Source: Veillonellales bacterium
GTDB lineage: Bacteria; Bacillota; Negativicutes; JAAYSF01
Assembly: GCA_039680175.1 (NCBI GenBank)
Contig: JBDKTO010000089.1
Span: 36,353 to 100,352, forward strand
Length of the DNA: 64,000 nt
Direction of reading: 5' to 3'
A program made the position numbers and the translations under genes. This document shows positions 61,169-64,000 of this stretch, in pieces. The notes beneath the pieces were generated by a model. The model ran no database searches. It saw nothing but the letters and a program-made list of their open reading frames with translations, and was not told where the DNA came from. Within the stretch, counting starts at the first letter, position 1; every line of letters begins with the position of its first letter.

Positions 61169-61897
61169 ATGATGAGGCAATTTAAAGCGTACGAGACACA
61201 AATAGACAGCTTACTATCAGCCGAGTGTTTTCAGAAATTAGCTTTAGCCAATGCGAGAACGTCTTATTTTTTACAAAAAGGCAAAGGAGCGGGAATTGTG
61301 CTAAAAGGTGATATGAAGATTGAACTTGGCGGCTGTCAGTCAACATTTTCGATCCTTTTGCCGAGTGCTATTCATGACAGCGGTGTTTTTCTCTGCGGAG
61401 AAGATATTGATACAGCAGAACAATCTTTACCTTTTGGGCAGATAGTTAAAGTGTCCGGAGAAAACGTTAATGAAGAAATGTATTATCAATTGGGACAAGT
61501 ACTCCACGGATTAATGCAGGCAGACGGATATATGGTAAAAAAAAGCAATCAAGCTTTTTTATGTCGAATCAGTAAACAGGCAGCGAAAGAAGGATTATCT
61601 TTTGCTGCCTTAGGAGAGATATTAATTCGACGCATTAAAGAAAGATTTGCTCAGGTAGAAAATGTACAAGTTTTCTATATTACTTCTCCTTCCGCCCAAT
61701 TTCATAAATGGCAAGCTATCGCCGAAGAAATTTCCCAAGCTTTGAAAAAAGTCAAGGAAGCTGTATGGCAAAACCGTGGAATCAATGTTAATGAGTGTTT
61801 TAAGCTAGGACATTGCGGAAAGTGCTCGTCCAAAGATGTATGTGATAAAGCACGTGAAATTGGCCTTGAAATAGTAAATAAAATGAAGCCGGCATGA
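61169..61897 (+). CDS. Acetyl-CoA-synthase-like protein, middle domain only (AcsB/CdhC fragment-like)
   Basis: 242 residues. Resembles the central domain of acetyl-CoA synthase, by motif order: GIVLKGDMKIELGG; SLPFGQIVKVSGENV; FLCRISKQAAKEGLSFAALG (compare RISKxAxxKGxxLxxLG); RFAQVENVQVFYIT (compare VDxVQVTIYT). It ends CFKLGHCGKCSSKDVC, placed where ACS has the first cysteines of its A-cluster (CxxC...HVC), then stops: the Ni-binding CGC domain is missing. So it may bind an Fe-S cluster or corrinoid partner but cannot be a full ACS. Cotranscribed (8-base gap upstream). I know no described protein of exactly this kind in such a context. Confidence 0.75.
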   Translation: MMRQFKAYETQIDSLLSAECFQKLALANARTSYFLQKGKGAGIVLKGDMKIELGGCQSTFSILLPSAIHDSGVFLCGEDIDTAEQSLPFGQIVKVSGENVNEEMYYQLGQVLHGLMQADGYMVKKSNQAFLCRISKQAAKEGLSFAALGEILIRRIKERFAQVENVQVFYITSPSAQFHKWQAIAEEISQALKKVKEAVWQNRGINVNECFKLGHCGKCSSKDVCDKAREIGLEIVNKMKPA

Positions 61898-61949
61898 TGA
61901 GTTGCGGAATAAATCATTATTGGATACAAAATAGAAAGAAGGATTTAAG

Positions 61950-62711
61950 GTGGAACGGAAAATAATAGCCGTTTGCGGTAAGGGTGGTGTTGGGAAAACA
62001 GCCTTTACATCTATGATGACCAAAGTTCTGGCAGAACAGAAAGCCACGGGGAAGCTTTTGGTAATCGATGCGGATCCGGCACTTGGCTTGCCCTTCGCGC
62101 TGGGCGTTACAACAGATTTGACGATTGGTAAAGTGCGCGAAGAAATAATAAAAGCAGCTCAAGATGGCGAAACGGACAAAGACGCACTTGCAGAAAAAAT
62201 GGATTATATGATTTTTAATGCGTTAGTGGAACAAGCGAGCTTTTCCTTTTTGGCAATGGGCTGTATGGACAGAAAAGGCTGCTTTTGCGCCTTAAACGAT
62301 CTTTTACGCGATGCAATTGCACAACTTTCTATTACCTTCGATACGATTTTGATTGACGGTGAAGCTGGGTTAGAGCAAATCAATCGTCAGGTTGTAGATA
62401 AAGTGAATACATTAATTATTGTCACAGATACATCTTATCGAGGTATGGAGACAGTTAAACATATTAAACAACTGGTAGATAACGGGTATGTTCCTGCGTG
62501 TGATCAAATCGGTGTTATTTTCAATCGAAGCAGAGATGAAGTTAGTTCTTTGGAAACTATGGCACAAGAAATAGGCGTACCGGTATTTGGTGTTATTCCG
62601 TACGATACTTTAGTTGAGAAACATGATCTTGCGGGCAAACCATTGCTGGAATTACCGGATGATTCTGTGGCGTTGCAGGCTGTAACAGAGATTGTGAAAA
62701 GAATAAAATAA
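61950..62711 (+). CDS. CooC/AcsF-type nickel-insertion ATPase
   Basis: 253 residues, GTG behind AAGGATTTAAGG. MinD-like P-loop ATPase: deviant Walker A CGKGGVGKTAF, LLVIDADPALGLPFALGV, and RKGCFCALNDLLRDA with the CxC used by CooC dimers to bind Ni or Zn. Walker B region DTILIDGEAGLEQINRQ. CooC and AcsF mature CO dehydrogenase and acetyl-CoA synthase. Its place here, after an ACS-like fragment, implies a metal is loaded on a product of this operon. Last gene of the operon. Confidence 0.9.
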   Translation: MERKIIAVCGKGGVGKTAFTSMMTKVLAEQKATGKLLVIDADPALGLPFALGVTTDLTIGKVREEIIKAAQDGETDKDALAEKMDYMIFNALVEQASFSFLAMGCMDRKGCFCALNDLLRDAIAQLSITFDTILIDGEAGLEQINRQVVDKVNTLIIVTDTSYRGMETVKHIKQLVDNGYVPACDQIGVIFNRSRDEVSSLETMAQEIGVPVFGVIPYDTLVEKHDLAGKPLLELPDDSVALQAVTEIVKRIK

Positions 62712-62742
62712 TTGTAAGCATACTATTGGATAGTAGGTCATT

Positions 62743-62780
62743 CAAAAGGACTTATCTCACAGGGTAAGTTCTTTTATATT
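62743..62780 (+). terminator. Terminator of the five-gene operon
   Basis: AAAAGGACTTA (from 62744) pairs with TAAGTTCTTTT (to 62775) with one mismatch, then ATATTAG. Preceded by a small TACTAT/ATAGTA hairpin (62721-62735). Confidence 0.75.
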
Positions 62781-62834
62781 AGTTTCGTTTATAAGGTGTA
62801 AATAATTAAAAATTAGACATGGGGGTGGCCTAAT

Positions 62835-63656
62835 ATGGATAGAAGTATTATTAAATCGCTAATGGATGTTTTGCCTTTAGTAAAAGACTTATTGCAGGAG
62901 GACATTGGAATCTCCATGACCGATAGGACGAAATTTATAGCTAATTTCCCCAACGAAAAGATACCGATGAACTTAAAAATAGGAGATCTGATTCCGGCGG
63001 GAGATCCATACTTAAAAGCAATGGAACAAAAAAAGATTATAACGGGTATTCCGCCAAAAGAATACTTCGGAATTACATTTAAAGGCATATGCTACCCTCT
63101 CATTGACGATAGCGGGGAAGTTTTTGGCGCTGTTGGCGTGGCGAAAAGTTTGGAACGGGAATCGGCGATAAAGGATGCCACGGACAATCTTTTTCAGTCC
63201 ATACAGCAAACAAATGCCAGTGCGGAAGAAATTTCCTCCGGAGCACAAAAGCTGGTAAATACCATCCAAAAGGTTGTAAAAGTAACGAGCTCTACCGACA
63301 AGCAGTTAAAAGATACGGATTCTATTTTGGCAGCTATCCAAAATATAGCGTCTCAGTCAAATTTATTAGGTTTAAATGCCGCGATTGAGGCGGCAAGAGC
63401 GGGTGAAATGGGACGAGGTTTTAGTGTGGTTGCTGATGAAATGAGAAAGCTGGCACAGCTCAGCAGCGAATCAGCCCAAAAAGTATCTCAAATGCTAATT
63501 CAAATAAGGAAGTCTATTACTGATATTGAATCTGAAATTGATGAATCCAACTCCATTGCTAATCGGCAAGCGGCGGCTACTAAAAAGATTACGGTGACAA
63601 TGGATGAAATAACAAGTACATCTGAAAAGCTATCAAGCATGTCGGAGCTGACTTAG
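62835..63656 (+). CDS. Soluble methyl-accepting chemotaxis-type receptor
   Basis: 273 residues without any membrane helix. N-terminal 110 residues form a small PAS/GAF-like or cache-like sensor ([40 protein letters not shown]). The rest is a short signalling hairpin with the tip [34 protein letters not shown] (cited in part). Lacks methylation pentapeptide CheR tether. Such small cytosolic receptors report on metabolic or redox state. Monocistronic, between the operon terminator and the hydrogenase gene. Confidence 0.9.
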   Translation: MDRSIIKSLMDVLPLVKDLLQEDIGISMTDRTKFIANFPNEKIPMNLKIGDLIPAGDPYLKAMEQKKIITGIPPKEYFGITFKGICYPLIDDSGEVFGAVGVAKSLERESAIKDATDNLFQSIQQTNASAEEISSGAQKLVNTIQKVVKVTSSTDKQLKDTDSILAAIQNIASQSNLLGLNAAIEAARAGEMGRGFSVVADEMRKLAQLSSESAQKVSQMLIQIRKSITDIESEIDESNSIANRQAAATKKITVTMDEITSTSEKLSSMSELT

Positions 63657-63744
63657 AAAAATGATGTTCTTTTTTTAAATCTACGGATGATTTGGATTCC
63701 TTAAATAGAATGAGGCGGGTACATATGGAAAAAAGAGATACCTT

Positions 63745-64000
63745 ATGGGATGTATTCCAGAAAAAAACCTGAGCAGGCGAAGCTTTCTTAAGACGTGTGT
63801 TGCGATTACCGGTATTTTAGGTTTAGCGCCGACCATGATTCCGGCTGTGGTGGAAGCTGCCGAAACAAAGCCGCTGCCGCCGGTGATCTGGCTCCACGGT
63901 CATGAGTGCACCGGGTGCGACGAAGCTTTTCTTCGTTCCCAGACCCCCTTGGCATCCGACGTTGTCTTGAACATGATTTCCCTGGAAAGTATGGAAGTTA
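63745..64000 (+). CDS. [NiFe] hydrogenase small subunit, start of gene, with apparent N-terminal frameshift
   Basis: The window ends inside the gene. From ATG 63745 the product has a Tat signal NLSRRSFLKTCVAITGILGL and then PPVIWLHGHECTGCDEAFLR, the proximal [4Fe-4S] CxxC motif of uptake [NiFe] hydrogenases. A better start at 63725 (after GAGGCGGG) reads MEKRDTLWDVFQKKT then stop; with one more A in the A7 run (63761-63767) it would run on as MEKRDTLWDVFQKKNLSRRSFLK, which looks like a natural N-terminus. So there is either a real or sequencing frameshift, or 63745 is the used start. Oxidises H2 at the outer face of the membrane. Confidence 0.85.
   Translation, partial: MGCIPEKNLSRRSFLKTCVAITGILGLAPTMIPAVVEAAETKPLPPVIWLHGHECTGCDEAFLRSQTPLASDVVLNMISLESMEV

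Overview
The window comes from a spore-forming, outer-membrane-bearing Firmicute, most likely of the Negativicutes (Sporomusaceae-like). Four things support this: a YyaC-type spore gene; Firmicute gene order (ychF, rpsF-ssb-rpsR, yybS-gdpP-rplI, lonC, dnaB, purB-purA, close to what flanks oriC in Bacillus); T-box, FMN and ykkC-class riboswitches; and, from the diderm side, a signal-peptide outer-membrane porin ending in Phe, exported multihaem cytochrome c and a cytochrome c maturation operon. Species cannot be fixed from sequence alone.

Layout. 0-1.5 kb: bactofilin end, ykuS-like gene, yyaC. 1.6-6.8 kb: ykkC-class (probably ppGpp) riboswitch with terminator ahead of a three-gene archaeal-type glutamate synthase operon whose last gene fuses the GXGXG domain to the NADPH/Fe-S subunit. 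7-16 kb: CDF metal exporter behind an attenuator-like leader, mscS, DUF951, ychF, cupin, EFR1 ferredoxin, rpsF-ssb-rpsR. 15.7-23.2 kb: MazG-like, yybS, gdpP (c-di-AMP hydrolysis), rplI, lonC, dnaB, DUF3842. 23-34 kb: orphan histidine kinase, exported asparaginase, DcuC-like carrier, serA behind a T-box with two antiterminator/terminator modules, TSUP permease and divergent LysR, CBS protein, exported bicupin. 34-43 kb: FMN riboswitch-ribB, an MFS carrier behind a leucine-type T-box (reverse strand), phoA, yibE/F-like gene, purB, purA. 43.2-43.7 kb: five tRNAs (Lys, Glu, Val, Asp, Phe), then a 58-codon small gene and selO.

From about 45.7 kb to the end the DNA looks visibly more A+T rich and is devoted to anaerobic redox chemistry: a lipoprotein flavin reductase with EetB/EetA-like membrane partners, tandem PucR-type regulators, a ccmABCEF operon with CXXXY-type CcmE and no ccmH, a membrane-anchored pentahaem cytochrome, a porin, then a five-gene operon joining two 2-hydroxyacyl-CoA-dehydratase-like subunits and their ATP-driven activase to a cut-down acetyl-CoA-synthase-like protein and a CooC/AcsF-type nickel-insertion ATPase. 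A soluble chemoreceptor and the start of a Tat-exported [NiFe] hydrogenase small subunit close the window.

The best candidate for an undescribed system is that five-gene operon (57.9-62.7 kb), possibly working with the flavin reductase/cytochrome genes beside it. Family assignments are from motif recognition only; no database search or folding program was run.
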